DNA of 64,000 nucleotides from Lysinibacillus mangiferihumi (GCF_003049665.1 NZ_PYWM01000022.1:28544-92543); one strand, 5' to 3'; positions 15,787-24,205 are shown, counted from the first letter of the stretch. The notes: generated by a model not told the origin, from the letters alone. Numbers and translations are program-made.

Positions 15787-16540
15787 GGCCAACCGACATT
15801 ACATGTCAGTATCGCAGTTTAAAAGCGCGATGGAGTGCGAAGCTAGAACATTTGCAGAGGTACGGGGAGAGTTTACTCGTCCCCCCTCTACAGCTCTAAT
15901 GGTGGGATCCTATTTACATGCTGCTTTCGAAAGTAATGAAGCATTTGCTGAATTTAAGGAACTAAATCATAACAGCATTTACAACAATCGTGGCAACAAA
16001 TATAAAGACTACGAAAAAGCTGACGACATGATTGAAACGATTAAAAATGACGAGTTTTGTATGTTCGCTTTACAAGGCGAAAAAGAAGTTATCTTCACAG
16101 GTGAGTTATTCGGTAATGAGTGGAAAATCAAAGTCGATAACATCAGTCATGAACGTGGATTTTTCAGTGATTTAAAGAGTACGCAGGAGCTTAGGAAACG
16201 GTACTGGAGCGAGAAATACAACACTTGGGTTTCGTTTGTACAAGCATTCGATTATGTGCTGCAGATGTGGGTGTATCGTGAAATCATTTATCAAAATACG
16301 GGCCGTTACTATGATCCATACATTGTTGCAGTCACTAAAGAATCGCCACCCGATAAAGCAGTTTTACACTTTGATTCAGGACGTTTCGACTTTGAAAAGG
16401 AATATGTTCAAACGATGTTACCAAGCATCGTAGAAGCGAAGTTAGGACGTAAAAATCCACATCGTTGTGATAAGTGCGAATACTGTCGGTCTTCAAAGAA
16501 GTTAGAAGGAACATTTGAAATTGAGTATCTACTAGAGTAG
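15737..16540 (+). CDS. PD-(D/E)XK exonuclease (RecE/DUF3799-like)
   Basis: A 267-residue nuclease. YMSVSQFKSAMECEA near residue 22, GSYLHAAFES near 57, then the active-site string DNISHERGFFSDLKSTQE (D-x-K near 150) and a C-terminal cysteine cluster (CDKCEYC) typical of iron-sulphur or zinc-bearing RecB-like nucleases. Its product would be 3' tailed DNA for the upstream recombinase. GAGGTGA upstream of ATG 15737 sets the start, giving a 50-bp overlap with the previous gene. Confidence 0.85.
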   Translation: MHQTTFQLNSQNYHSSEANRHYMSVSQFKSAMECEARTFAEVRGEFTRPPSTALMVGSYLHAAFESNEAFAEFKELNHNSIYNNRGNKYKDYEKADDMIETIKNDEFCMFALQGEKEVIFTGELFGNEWKIKVDNISHERGFFSDLKSTQELRKRYWSEKYNTWVSFVQAFDYVLQMWVYREIIYQNTGRYYDPYIVAVTKESPPDKAVLHFDSGRFDFEKEYVQTMLPSIVEAKLGRKNPHRCDKCEYCRSSKKLEGTFEIEYLLE

Positions 16541-16553
16541 GTGGTGTAAATGA

Positions 16554-16727
16554 ATGAATAACGTACCGCACAAAGTCCTTCTGCCTGCTTGGATATTCCA
16601 ACAGGCGAAGGATAACGATGAAATAAGGCGTCTGGTGCTCGACTACATGCGTAGATACCCAAACTACAGAGTGTTAAAGGTTAGTGGTAATTTCGCAGTT
16701 TGTGAGAGGGAGCAAGGGCTTTTATAG
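16554..16727 (+). CDS. Small hypothetical phage protein
   Basis: A 57-residue protein opening MNNVPHKVLLPAWIFQQAKD, with a basic middle and FAVCEREQG near the end. The ATG at 16550 gives only two codons, so ATG 16554 is the start. It fills the gap between the exonuclease and an XRE gene. Function unknown. Confidence 0.6.
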   Translation: MNNVPHKVLLPAWIFQQAKDNDEIRRLVLDYMRRYPNYRVLKVSGNFAVCEREQGLL

Positions 16728-16736
16728 GAGGTAACC

Positions 16737-16940
16737 ATGATCAAATTACGTTTCAGGGTATGGTGTGCTGCACGCAATTTAAAAGCTAGTGATGTTCATA
16801 GGATGACTGGTATCTCATATCCAACATTAAGAGATTTATATTATGGGCGTTCGAAAAGTATAAAAATCAGTGATTTAGATACTTTATGTACGGTTTTAAA
16901 ATGTGATATCAGCGATATTATACAGCACGAAAAAGCTTAA
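16737..16940 (+). CDS. Small XRE-family regulator
   Basis: A 67-residue single helix-turn-helix protein of the HTH_26 type (LKASDVHRMTGISYPTLRDL, then LDTLCTVLKCDISDII). AGGAGG precedes the ATG. Such small regulators often tune early gene expression in Firmicutes phages. Confidence 0.82.
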   Translation: MIKLRFRVWCAARNLKASDVHRMTGISYPTLRDLYYGRSKSIKISDLDTLCTVLKCDISDIIQHEKA

Positions 16941-16997
16941 ATAGCAGTAGCAAGGGCAACAGGCAAGATGATTTTTATTCCGTAGGAGGTTTTAAAA

Positions 16998-17348
16998 ATG
17001 GGCAAAATTTTGAGATTCAAGGAAGAACCGACGTTATTAGATTTAGAGGGATTAAGTGTTAACGGTGCTACATTCATTAGGGACAAAGGGTTTTTCCAAT
17101 CGACAGAAACTCTAATTATGAGAATTCCGCATACATTCCGTTTCTCCACTAGTTTAGAGGTTTACAAAGGAGACGAACATTGCGATTTAATATTGGTGCA
17201 ATTTTTAACACGCGGCCCAGAATATTGGGAAATGGGAGATTCGTTCCGTCGAATTGGATTTAGAAACCCAGAGATTGAAACTCAATTCAAAGAGTTATGC
17301 GAAACATTGGTTACTAAAGGTTTGGCGTATTGGACAGAAGAACAATGA
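16998..17348 (+). CDS. Hypothetical phage protein
   Basis: A 116-residue soluble protein with alternating hydrophobic strands (TLIMRIPHTFRFSTSLEVY) and a helical end. No recognised domain. It has a strong AGGAGG site. Confidence 0.65.
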   Translation: MGKILRFKEEPTLLDLEGLSVNGATFIRDKGFFQSTETLIMRIPHTFRFSTSLEVYKGDEHCDLILVQFLTRGPEYWEMGDSFRRIGFRNPEIETQFKELCETLVTKGLAYWTEEQ

Positions 17349-17417
17349 CCAAATGTGGATTCTGTGAATAATTCTGTGGTTAAAAATTTGAATATTGCGA
17401 ATATGGAGGGTTGAGGT

Positions 17418-17645
17418 ATGAACAAATCCTTGAAATTAAAACTTGAACTAATTCGAAAAGAAGTTATTAGCGAAATTATCGCTCAAAAAACTAATCAACA
17501 ACTAGATACAAATACAGCTTTTAAATTTATTAAAGAAATCAATAATGCGACTTATAAAGAGCCGCAATCTCTAGCAATAGAAGCTGTAATTCATGATAAG
17601 AAAGTTAGTGATTTATTTATCAATGGCACACCATTGCCATTTTAG
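17418..17645 (+). CDS. Hypothetical phage protein
   Basis: A 75-residue helical protein (LKLELIRKEVISEIIAQ) placed 15 bp before the replication initiator gene, probably in its operon. No known motif. Confidence 0.65.
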   Translation: MNKSLKLKLELIRKEVISEIIAQKTNQQLDTNTAFKFIKEINNATYKEPQSLAIEAVIHDKKVSDLFINGTPLPF

Positions 17646-17660
17646 GAGAGGTGAGGGCAA

Positions 17661-18452
17661 ATGGGCATCATCCGAGTGGCTAAGAACAGCAACTATGTAG
17701 TGATGAATCGAACAGCATTGAACGACAACCGGCTATCTTGGAAAGCTAAAGGCATAATGGCATACATGCTTTCAATGCCAGATGATTGGGTGTTTTATAT
17801 GGACGAGCTAATGACTCATTCAACTGATGGCAAGGCATCTTTCAGAGCAGGTTTCAACGAATTAAAGACATGTGGCTACATTGAACGAAAACCTATTCGT
17901 GAAGGGCAAAGAATTAAAGAATGGGAAACGATTGTTCATGAAGTGCCTATAAATTCTCTACTTACCGATTTTCAAGAAGTAGAAAAGCAAGAAGTAGAAA
18001 ACCAAGAAGTAGGTTTTCAAGAAGTAGAAAATCGAACACTACTAAGTATTGATAATAACCAAGTATTGAATAAACCAAATACTGATAATAACCAAGTACT
18101 GAAAGAGAGAGAAGAGAGTCGGTCGGTCAATCCTTTCCTAGAGATAAAAAATTGTTTTGATTCAATAATCCGAATCAGTAACTTTACGGATCACCGAAAA
18201 ATGGACAAACTTCTTGAATTGTATCCTGACCACTTACTGATTATCGAAGCCATTAAACTTACTGCTGATTTAGGTAAATCAAGTGTTGAGTACATCGAAG
18301 GGATACTACGTAATTGGTCATTAGAAAAAGGAGTAAATTCATACGCAGATTGGCAGGTGAAGGTTGATGAAAAGAATGGGCGACAGAATGGCAGCAGTCA
18401 TGGAGGAGTTAAAGGCCAGAAGCCAATTGTGTTCGGAGACTACAGTAGTTGA
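17661..18452 (+). CDS. DnaD-like replication initiator
   Basis: A 263-residue protein. Residues 1-95 form a winged-helix domain typical of phage initiators (LSWKAKGIMAYMLSMPDDW). A repetitive low-complexity linker with four QEVEN/K units (about 105-124) and DNNQVL repeats follows. The last 100 residues resemble a DnaD/DnaB C-terminal domain (VEYIEGILRNWSLEKGV). It should bind the phage origin and recruit the helicase via the DnaC-like protein. The linker DNA contains iteron-like repeats. Confidence 0.85.
   Translation: MGIIRVAKNSNYVVMNRTALNDNRLSWKAKGIMAYMLSMPDDWVFYMDELMTHSTDGKASFRAGFNELKTCGYIERKPIREGQRIKEWETIVHEVPINSLLTDFQEVEKQEVENQEVGFQEVENRTLLSIDNNQVLNKPNTDNNQVLKEREESRSVNPFLEIKNCFDSIIRISNFTDHRKMDKLLELYPDHLLIIEAIKLTADLGKSSVEYIEGILRNWSLEKGVNSYADWQVKVDEKNGRQNGSSHGGVKGQKPIVFGDYSS
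17973..18102. repeat. Candidate replication origin with two iteron arrays
   Basis: Four tandem 15-bp units beginning CAAGAAGTAG start at 17973, 17988, 18003 and 18018. Four copies of CYAARTAYTGA start at 18042, 18059, 18075 and 18092 with 16-17 bp spacing. Origins inside the initiator gene are known in lambda and Firmicutes phages. The repeats also encode the protein linker, so protein-level repetition is the alternative. Confidence 0.6.
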
Positions 18453-19206
18453 GGAACCTAACTATAACTGTCCAAAGTGTAAGGATACTGGCAGTTACTT
18501 AGTCCGAAAAAAGAATGGCTACTATATCAGAGGCGTTGAAGTTGAGCAAGACTATTACGTCGAATGCGAATGTAGCAAGATGTTCAAGATTAATAGACTC
18601 ATTAAATCTAGTGCAATTACAGAAGAATTTCAGAAAATGAGCTTCAAAAACTTCTCGACTGATGACGTCCATCCCAAAGTCGTTGAAATGAAAAGCAAGG
18701 CAAATCAATATTATGCAGCCTTTGATGATATTAGAGGTTTTAGACAGAACAGTATCATGCTTATCGGACAACCTGGTTGCGGAAAGACGCATCTATTGAC
18801 CGCCATATCTAATTACTTGATGCATGCAAAACAAGTACCTGTCCTGTACTTTCCATACAAAGATGGCATGAACAATATCGCTGCTAATAACTTTGAGCGT
18901 AAAAACGAAATTATGGATCGGATGAAAGAGGTTGATGTCCTATTCATAGATGATTTATTCAAGCCGATTGGTGGCAAAGTCGATGTGAAACCGTGGCAGA
19001 CAGAGGTCATCTTTGAAGTAGTCAACTATCGCTATTTGAACAACAAGCCGTTATTAATATCCAGCGAGTTATCACTGGACGACATGCTTTATATTGACGA
19101 GGCGCTAACGAGTCGATTGTTTGAAATGGCTCAAGATTTCACAGTAACGATTCCGAAAGACATGAAAGTGAACTACCGATTACGGAAGGTATTTGAACAT
19201 AGATAG
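18367..19206 (+). CDS. DnaC/DnaI-like helicase loader
   Basis: A 279-residue AAA+ ATPase. An N-terminal zinc motif (CPKC near 37, then CEC near 69) precedes Walker A GQPGCGKTHL near 134, Walker B VDVLFIDDLF near 187 and a sensor region (LTSRLFEMAQ near 249). It would load the host DnaB-type helicase at the phage origin. TTG 18364 is possible, but AGGTG 7 nt before ATG 18367 favours the latter. It overlaps the initiator gene by 86 bp. Confidence 0.9.
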   Translation: MKRMGDRMAAVMEELKARSQLCSETTVVEEPNYNCPKCKDTGSYLVRKKNGYYIRGVEVEQDYYVECECSKMFKINRLIKSSAITEEFQKMSFKNFSTDDVHPKVVEMKSKANQYYAAFDDIRGFRQNSIMLIGQPGCGKTHLLTAISNYLMHAKQVPVLYFPYKDGMNNIAANNFERKNEIMDRMKEVDVLFIDDLFKPIGGKVDVKPWQTEVIFEVVNYRYLNNKPLLISSELSLDDMLYIDEALTSRLFEMAQDFTVTIPKDMKVNYRLRKVFEHR

Positions 19207-19241
19207 AGGGGCACACAGCCCCTTGATTGGAGGGCGAAGGG

Positions 19242-19427
19242 ATGAATAGAAAATATCGATACTTTATTTCGTACTTTTACACAAGCGGTTTTGCGAACGC
19301 CGAAATTAGACGAGCAACACCAATAACTAGCATCGGTGACATTGTTGAGGTGTCTAAAGATATTGAACGAAATAATGCTTTTGCTGATGGATCAGTTGTA
19401 GTCATTAGTTATCAATTATTCGAGTGA
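19242..19427 (+). CDS. Hypothetical phage protein
   Basis: A 61-residue protein rich in beta-prone residues (YRYFISYFYTSGFANAEIRR). The frame is open from TTG 19227, which overlaps the GGAGGG site; ATG 19242 has 7-nt spacing. A GGGGC/GCCCC hairpin lies between it and the loader gene. Function unknown. Confidence 0.65.
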   Translation: MNRKYRYFISYFYTSGFANAEIRRATPITSIGDIVEVSKDIERNNAFADGSVVVISYQLFE

Positions 19428-19443
19428 AATGGAGGGTGATAGG

Positions 19444-19638
19444 ATGTCGAACTCATTATGTTGTGAAGAGTGTGGTAAAACGCATTTTGAAGTACCAATC
19501 ATTGAAAAACCATTACGTTTTTGTTCAGTAGTAAAGGTTTATGTATTAAATCAAAACAATCCTGATGGTCGGAAGCAGGACAACATCTGTATAGATTGCT
19601 TACAAAATGAAATAGAAGGATTAGTAGGGAGTGAATGA
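19444..19638 (+). CDS. Small zinc-finger phage protein
   Basis: A 64-residue protein with CCEEC near residue 6 and CIDC near 49, a likely single zinc site formed by two CxxC knuckles. ATG 19429 covers the ribosome site, so ATG 19444 is the start. Function unknown. Confidence 0.68.
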   Translation: MSNSLCCEECGKTHFEVPIIEKPLRFCSVVKVYVLNQNNPDGRKQDNICIDCLQNEIEGLVGSE

Positions 19639-19641
19639 GTG

Positions 19642-19986
19642 ATGAATCAAGAACAGTTGAATGCTATTAAAGAACGTGTGGCAAAGGCAACACCAGGGCC
19701 GTGGGAAAGTGAAGAAACAACAGAAGGGCATATCGATATATTCAATCCTAATCAAGATTATGCCATTTGCCAAACAGGGAATGAAACATACGATTGCTTA
19801 AATGATGGTGATACAGAATTTATTAAACATGCGATTACAGATGTGCCAAAGCTTGTTGCAGAGATTGAGAGGTTACGTAAAGCGCTTGAGCAAATCATGG
19901 AAGCCGAAGCGCCAAACATGGAAGGTTGGAAAACTGAGGTATACAAGATTGCGCGAGAGGCACTAGGTGGTGAAGCTGATGAATGA
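19642..19986 (+). CDS. Ea22-like phage protein
   Basis: A 114-residue protein with the pattern RVAKATPGPWE near 13, DTEFIKHAITDVPKLVAEIERL near 60-81, seen in many phage proteins related to Ea22/ead type. Such proteins are of unknown function and cluster in early accessory regions. It overlaps the next gene by 8 bp. Confidence 0.72.
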   Translation: MNQEQLNAIKERVAKATPGPWESEETTEGHIDIFNPNQDYAICQTGNETYDCLNDGDTEFIKHAITDVPKLVAEIERLRKALEQIMEAEAPNMEGWKTEVYKIAREALGGEADE

Positions 19987-20167
19987 ACAATATCTAATAG
20001 ATCAGCTAGTGTTACACGTTGGCCTCTACAAGAAATACCAGTACAAAGAAAACGAAATAGGGTTTTATCAGAACTTAGAAGCTTTACGAGTGCTGAAAGG
20101 TCTTTGCACACAGGATGAGGCGTTAGATTATGCAATCTCTATTACAGAAGGGGTGAAGGCTGCGTGA
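19979..20167 (+). CDS. Hypothetical phage protein
   Basis: A 62-residue helical protein (MNEQYLIDQLVLHVGLYKKY). GTG codons upstream overlap the AGGTGG site, so ATG 19979 is used. It is coupled to both neighbours by overlaps. Confidence 0.65.
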   Translation: MNEQYLIDQLVLHVGLYKKYQYKENEIGFYQNLEALRVLKGLCTQDEALDYAISITEGVKAA

Positions 20168-20391
20168 GTGAAAGTTTAAAAAAATGTGAGGCTTGTGATG
20201 AAACATTCAGTTGGAATGATGAAGTGGTTCTTGTAAACGACGAAGTATACCACAAAGATTGTGTATCGCTTTATCCAACAGGATATTTTGCAATGTTGGA
20301 TGGAGAGCCTTTAGGAGAAACGGAAAACGATGACGGAAGTAGCGCATATGAAGTTATGCACGAAGGTGAATACGAGGAGGAGTCGGCATGA
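20164..20391 (+). CDS. Small zinc-binding phage protein
   Basis: A 75-residue acidic protein with CEACDE near 8 and a YHKDC pair near 36, a LIM-like half site. Starts at GTG overlapping the previous stop (GTGA). Function unknown. Confidence 0.65.
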   Translation: MSESLKKCEACDETFSWNDEVVLVNDEVYHKDCVSLYPTGYFAMLDGEPLGETENDDGSSAYEVMHEGEYEEESA

Positions 20392-20933
20392 GTAGAGAGA
20401 TTAAATACTTTCCGATTCATGGGCATGAAGGATATTACGTTGATGTAAAAGGAAATGTTTATTCTCGTTGGGTAAATAAGGGTCTACATGGTTTAGTTCT
20501 TGAAAATAACTATAAAAAACTTAAACCAAAAGTAAACGCAAATAGTGGGCATCACTCTATTTCATTAGGTAGGAAACACCAAAAACTTATTCATAGGTTA
20601 GCTTACGAAGCCATTATAGGACCGATCCCAGAAGGTTTGGTTGTAAGGCATTTAAATGACATTCCTTCGGATAATCGAATAGAAAATCTAGCATTAGGGA
20701 CACAATCTGACAACATGCTTGATTGCGTCAGAAATGGGCATCATGGCTCTGGAACTAAGATAACTTTTAAAGATTGCGAGAAAATTTGGAAGTTAAAAGA
20801 AACTCTAAGCTGGAAAGCGATAGCTGAGATATATGGAGCTTGTCCTTCAACAATAAGGAAACATGCTAACAAGTACAAAGAAATTAGGAGGAACAAGCTT
20901 GAACTCTATAAATCTAATCGGAAGGCTAACTAA
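20388..20933 (+). CDS. HNH endonuclease with NUMOD4 domain
   Basis: A 181-residue homing-type endonuclease. A NUMOD4-like start (FPIHGHEGYYVDVKGNVYSR) is followed by an HNH_3 core (HRLAYEAIIGPIPEGLVVRH, then LNDIPSDNRIENLALGTQSDN) and a C-terminal helix-turn-helix (WKAIAEIYGACPSTIRKHA). Free-standing genes of this kind move between phages. It overlaps the previous gene by 4 bp and the ssb gene by 35 bp, so it is neatly integrated in the operon. Confidence 0.9.
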   Translation: MSREIKYFPIHGHEGYYVDVKGNVYSRWVNKGLHGLVLENNYKKLKPKVNANSGHHSISLGRKHQKLIHRLAYEAIIGPIPEGLVVRHLNDIPSDNRIENLALGTQSDNMLDCVRNGHHGSGTKITFKDCEKIWKLKETLSWKAIAEIYGACPSTIRKHANKYKEIRRNKLELYKSNRKAN

Positions 20934-21402
20934 AGATCCTGAGCTTATGTACACTCAATCAGGTATTGCAAGGGCACGTTTTACATTAGCTGTAAATCGA
21001 ACTTTCAAAAGTCAGAATAACGAAAATGAAGCTGATTTTATCCAGATTGAAGCATGGAGAAAGACTGCTGAGAATGCTGCTAACTACTTAAGAAAAGGTA
21101 GTTTAACAGGGATAACTGGAGCTATACGCACTGGTTCGTATGAGAGAGACGGGCAAAGAATCTATTTTACGAACGTTGTAGCCGACAGCATCCAATTCTT
21201 AGAGCCAAGAAACAGCGCAGGAAGCTCACAGAGCACGCCAAACTATCAATCTAGTACAAATACAGGTGGAACGTATCAAAACCCACCACAGGGCAATTAC
21301 GGCGGTAATAATAACCAGCCAAGTTATACGAGAGTGGATGAAGATCCATTTGCTCATAGTAAGGGGCCGATTGAGGTTAGTCAGGACGATTTGCCTTTCT
21401 AG
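20899..21402 (+). CDS. ssb: Single-stranded DNA-binding protein
   Basis: A 167-residue SSB. The OB fold starts NSINLIGRLTKDPEL and includes FTLAVNRTFK and DFIQIEAWRKTAENAANYL. A Gly/Asn/Gln-rich linker leads to the acidic tip DDLPF that binds partner enzymes. The real start is TTG 20899, 7 nt after AGGAGG and inside the HNH gene; the longer frame has no ribosome site. Confidence 0.96.
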   Translation: MNSINLIGRLTKDPELMYTQSGIARARFTLAVNRTFKSQNNENEADFIQIEAWRKTAENAANYLRKGSLTGITGAIRTGSYERDGQRIYFTNVVADSIQFLEPRNSAGSSQSTPNYQSSTNTGGTYQNPPQGNYGGNNNQPSYTRVDEDPFAHSKGPIEVSQDDLPF

Positions 21403-21424
21403 AAAATAAATCGAGGTGATATAC

Positions 21425-21604
21425 ATGGTACCACTAAGAAAAATCACCAAGGCTAGAACAGCACGAGAGTTAGAACGATTGATTGAGGATGACAAGGAAA
21501 GAGGTTGGAAAGTAGGAAGTAGGGTTAATCATTTTCCGCATCATTCACGACCGTATCAAATACTAATGAAATTCGAAACAGATAAGGAGCATGTGAAATT
21601 ATGA
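21425..21604 (+). CDS. Hypothetical phage protein
   Basis: A 59-residue basic protein (KITKARTARELERLIEDDKE) coupled by a 4-bp overlap to the dUTPase gene. GAGGTGAT sits 8 nt before ATG 21425. Function unknown. Confidence 0.65.
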   Translation: MVPLRKITKARTARELERLIEDDKERGWKVGSRVNHFPHHSRPYQILMKFETDKEHVKL

Positions 21605-22230
21605 ACTTAACTAAATTATTCAAAACACAGGCAGCGTTGGACGAGCACATCATGCAGGAGCATCCAGAACTACGAGGGCAGAACAATCTTGACTGGAAGC
21701 TGTTAGCGTTACAGGTTGAGCTAGGCGAATGTTCGAATGAATGGCGAGGGTTTAAGAAGTGGAGTAATGATCAGGACCCAAGGACATGTGTAAGTATAGA
21801 CGTTTGTAAAAATTGTGGAGGTACGGGTATTCCATTAGGAAATATTGAGGGCGGAGTAGATTGTTGGAATTGCGGAGGAAGTGGAGAGATTACAAAAAAT
21901 CCTCTCCTTGAAGAGTATGCAGATGTTCTTAGTTTTGTTTTATCTATCGGTAATGAAATGGACGGAAGTCTAGATTTAATTAGTTATTTATTATCTGAGG
22001 AATACAAGCAAGAAATACGATATGCCGAAATAGATGTATGTGATCAATTCAGAAAACTATTTAGAACAATATCACTGTTAGACATGCATAGAAACAGAGT
22101 GAATTTCGGTGAAGTACTAGCTGATTTGATGGGTTTAGGCAAAGTGCTAGGATTTACAACTGAACAAATTGAAACTGCTTACTATGCTAAGAATTCGGAG
22201 AATCATAGGAGACAAGAAAATGGGTATTAA
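21601..22230 (+). CDS. Dimeric dUTP pyrophosphatase with zinc-knuckle insertion
   Basis: A 209-residue all-alpha dUTPase of the MazG-related dimeric type. Metal-site motifs are LALQVELGECSNEWRGFKKW near 34 and LLEEYADVLSFVLSIGNEM near 101. Between them lies an insertion with two CxxCGGxG knuckles (CKNCGGTG near 69, CWNCGGSG near 88), like a DnaJ zinc domain. It removes dUTP and supplies dUMP during replication. Confidence 0.88.
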   Translation: MNLTKLFKTQAALDEHIMQEHPELRGQNNLDWKLLALQVELGECSNEWRGFKKWSNDQDPRTCVSIDVCKNCGGTGIPLGNIEGGVDCWNCGGSGEITKNPLLEEYADVLSFVLSIGNEMDGSLDLISYLLSEEYKQEIRYAEIDVCDQFRKLFRTISLLDMHRNRVNFGEVLADLMGLGKVLGFTTEQIETAYYAKNSENHRRQENGY

Positions 22231-22873
22231 AAAGTCTTTATTCAAATGCCAATGTGGTTGCAATGAAGACATACCTTATTCACCTAGACATGAATATCCA
22301 TCGAGAAAACCAAGATATAAAGCAGGTCATGCACACAGAAACAAATTCTTTTTAAATCGAGACACGATTGAAATGGAATATCTAGCAGCTGGAAGTGGTA
22401 TATCATTAGCCAATTCTTACGGAATATCCTCAGTAGCTGTTTATAACATGCTAAAGAAGATGAACATTGAATTACTTCCTAAAGATATCTTAGATAATCA
22501 CAATCTCAGTATTGGTAGGAGTTGGGAGTTGTTTTGTCTACAGAAACTTGATGGTTCAGAGGATTTCTCAGGTAAAGACTGGAGATGCTCATTCGACTTA
22601 AGGTGGAACAATTTCAATATCGACATAAAAGTTTCGAACCCGGTAAATGTCGGTAAGTCCAAAGATCGTTCTGCATGGTCCTTTAATACAAAGGTTAAAG
22701 ATGAAATTGATTACTTCTTATGCTTGGGGTTAAACGAAAAATCTGAATTAGAAAAAATGTTTTGGATTCCATCGGAAGATGTGAAGAAACAGACTACTAT
22801 TCGTAGGAATGGTAATACAAAGTACGAAAAATATAAGACTAGTTTCAGTGAATTAAATAACTTGAGGGATTGA
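22220..22873 (+). CDS. Predicted free-standing homing-type nuclease
   Basis: A 217-residue protein. An N-terminal zinc motif (CQCGC near 10, then YKAGHAHR near 34) is common in mobile endonucleases. A helix-turn-helix (LANSYGISSVAVYNMLKK) precedes a likely PD-(D/E)XK core: CSFDLRWNNFNIDIKVSN near 120 with D and D-x-K. AGGAGA precedes ATG 22220, which overlaps the dUTPase gene by 11 bp. Specificity unknown. Confidence 0.62.
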   Translation: MGIKKSLFKCQCGCNEDIPYSPRHEYPSRKPRYKAGHAHRNKFFLNRDTIEMEYLAAGSGISLANSYGISSVAVYNMLKKMNIELLPKDILDNHNLSIGRSWELFCLQKLDGSEDFSGKDWRCSFDLRWNNFNIDIKVSNPVNVGKSKDRSAWSFNTKVKDEIDYFLCLGLNEKSELEKMFWIPSEDVKKQTTIRRNGNTKYEKYKTSFSELNNLRD

Positions 22874-22959
22874 GGATTAAATACACGCTGCTGGTAGAAC
22901 GGCATTAGGTTGTTTTATCAGCAGACTAATAAGAGTGCTAATAAGGATGTGGAAATAAC

Positions 22960-23775
22960 GTGAAAAGGATTTTAAATTACGTGGGTAGCAAGTGGAACTT
23001 GGCCGAATGGATTGTAAGTCAAATGCCAGAACACAATGTGTATCTTGAAACGCACTTTGGTAGTGGTGCTGTGTTATTCAATAAGCAACCCTCAAAAATC
23101 GAAACAGCGAACGACATTGACTGCAATATTGTGAACCTATTCAAAGTCATTCGAGAACAACCTGAACAGCTGGCCAAACATATTCAACTCACTCCTTATT
23201 CGAGACAAGAATACATTTCTTCTTTTGAGGCTTTACAAGGCCAGTTAAGTGACTTAGAAAGAGCTAGAGTATTTCTTGTTCGTTGTTGGATGGCCCACGG
23301 AGGTAAAACAAGCGACCGTACAGGGTGGCGCCACAATGTAGACTCTACAACATTTAGTGCATTACCTGATTGGCGTAAGCTACCAGCTGTCGTTTTAGAA
23401 GCAACAGAACGATTACAAAATGTACAAATTGAAAATTTAGATGCAGCAACATTGATAGCTCGTTATAACAAGGAGGATTGTCTGATTTACAGTGATCCAC
23501 CGTATTTATTGAGCACACGTACAAAACGACACTATGCTCATGAAATGACAAACGAACAACACGAAACATTACTATTGGCTCTAAATCAACATCGAGGGTT
23601 TGCCATGATTAGTGGCTATAACAGCGATATGTACAATGACATCTTACGAGGTTGGACAAGAATTTCAAAGATGGCCACAACCGAAGCTGCAAAAGAAAAA
23701 TGTGAAAGTTTGTGGCTCAACCCTCAAATAATTGAGCGTGGATATATACAAGAAACACTTTTTGGAATTGTGTAG
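22960..23775 (+). CDS. Dam-family DNA adenine N6-methyltransferase
   Basis: A 271-residue D12-class methyltransferase. The SAM motif NYVGSKWNLAEW is near residue 5, HFGSGAVLF near 32 and the catalytic DPPY in IYSDPPYLLS near 178. Starts at GTG after AAGGATG. The target site cannot be read from sequence. Phage orphan methylases protect DNA from restriction or time packaging. Confidence 0.93.
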   Translation: MKRILNYVGSKWNLAEWIVSQMPEHNVYLETHFGSGAVLFNKQPSKIETANDIDCNIVNLFKVIREQPEQLAKHIQLTPYSRQEYISSFEALQGQLSDLERARVFLVRCWMAHGGKTSDRTGWRHNVDSTTFSALPDWRKLPAVVLEATERLQNVQIENLDAATLIARYNKEDCLIYSDPPYLLSTRTKRHYAHEMTNEQHETLLLALNQHRGFAMISGYNSDMYNDILRGWTRISKMATTEAAKEKCESLWLNPQIIERGYIQETLFGIV

Positions 23776-23784
23776 GAGGAAAAC

Positions 23785-24201
23785 ATGGGCAAAGCAAAAT
23801 ACGGAAACAAAAAAGTAGTACATGACGGAATTACATTCGATTCAGCGATAGAAGCAAGGTATTACGATCACTTGAAAAACCTACAAGCACAAGGCGTTGT
23901 GACAGCCTTTGAATTACAGCCAAGATTCGTATTGTTGCCTAAGTTCGAAAAGAACGGCAAGAAATATCGTGAGATAGGTTACAATGCAGATTTTACTGTT
24001 CATTATGCAGATGGTCGTACAGAAGTGGTTGATATTAAAGGAATGGTTACACAGCAATTTGAGTTAAGGAAGAAGTTATTTGAATATCGTTATCCGCATG
24101 AATTAAAGCTTCTAACGTATTCGAAGATTGATAGTGGTTGGATAACACATGATGAACTTAAAAAGGCTAGGAAAGCACGTAAAGAGGCTAAAGCAGGGTG
24201 A
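23785..24201 (+). CDS. DUF1064 PD-(D/E)XK nuclease-like protein
   Basis: A 138-residue protein with the DUF1064 pattern: KYGNKKVVHDGITFDSAIEA with the first acidic residue, YNADFTVHYADG near 72 and EVVDIKG near 87 (D-x-K). This is a compact restriction-enzyme-like fold often found in phage replication regions, perhaps a Holliday-junction or flap nuclease. Strong AGGAGG site. Confidence 0.85.
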   Translation: MGKAKYGNKKVVHDGITFDSAIEARYYDHLKNLQAQGVVTAFELQPRFVLLPKFEKNGKKYREIGYNADFTVHYADGRTEVVDIKGMVTQQFELRKKLFEYRYPHELKLLTYSKIDSGWITHDELKKARKARKEAKAG

Positions 24202-24205
24202 TTAA

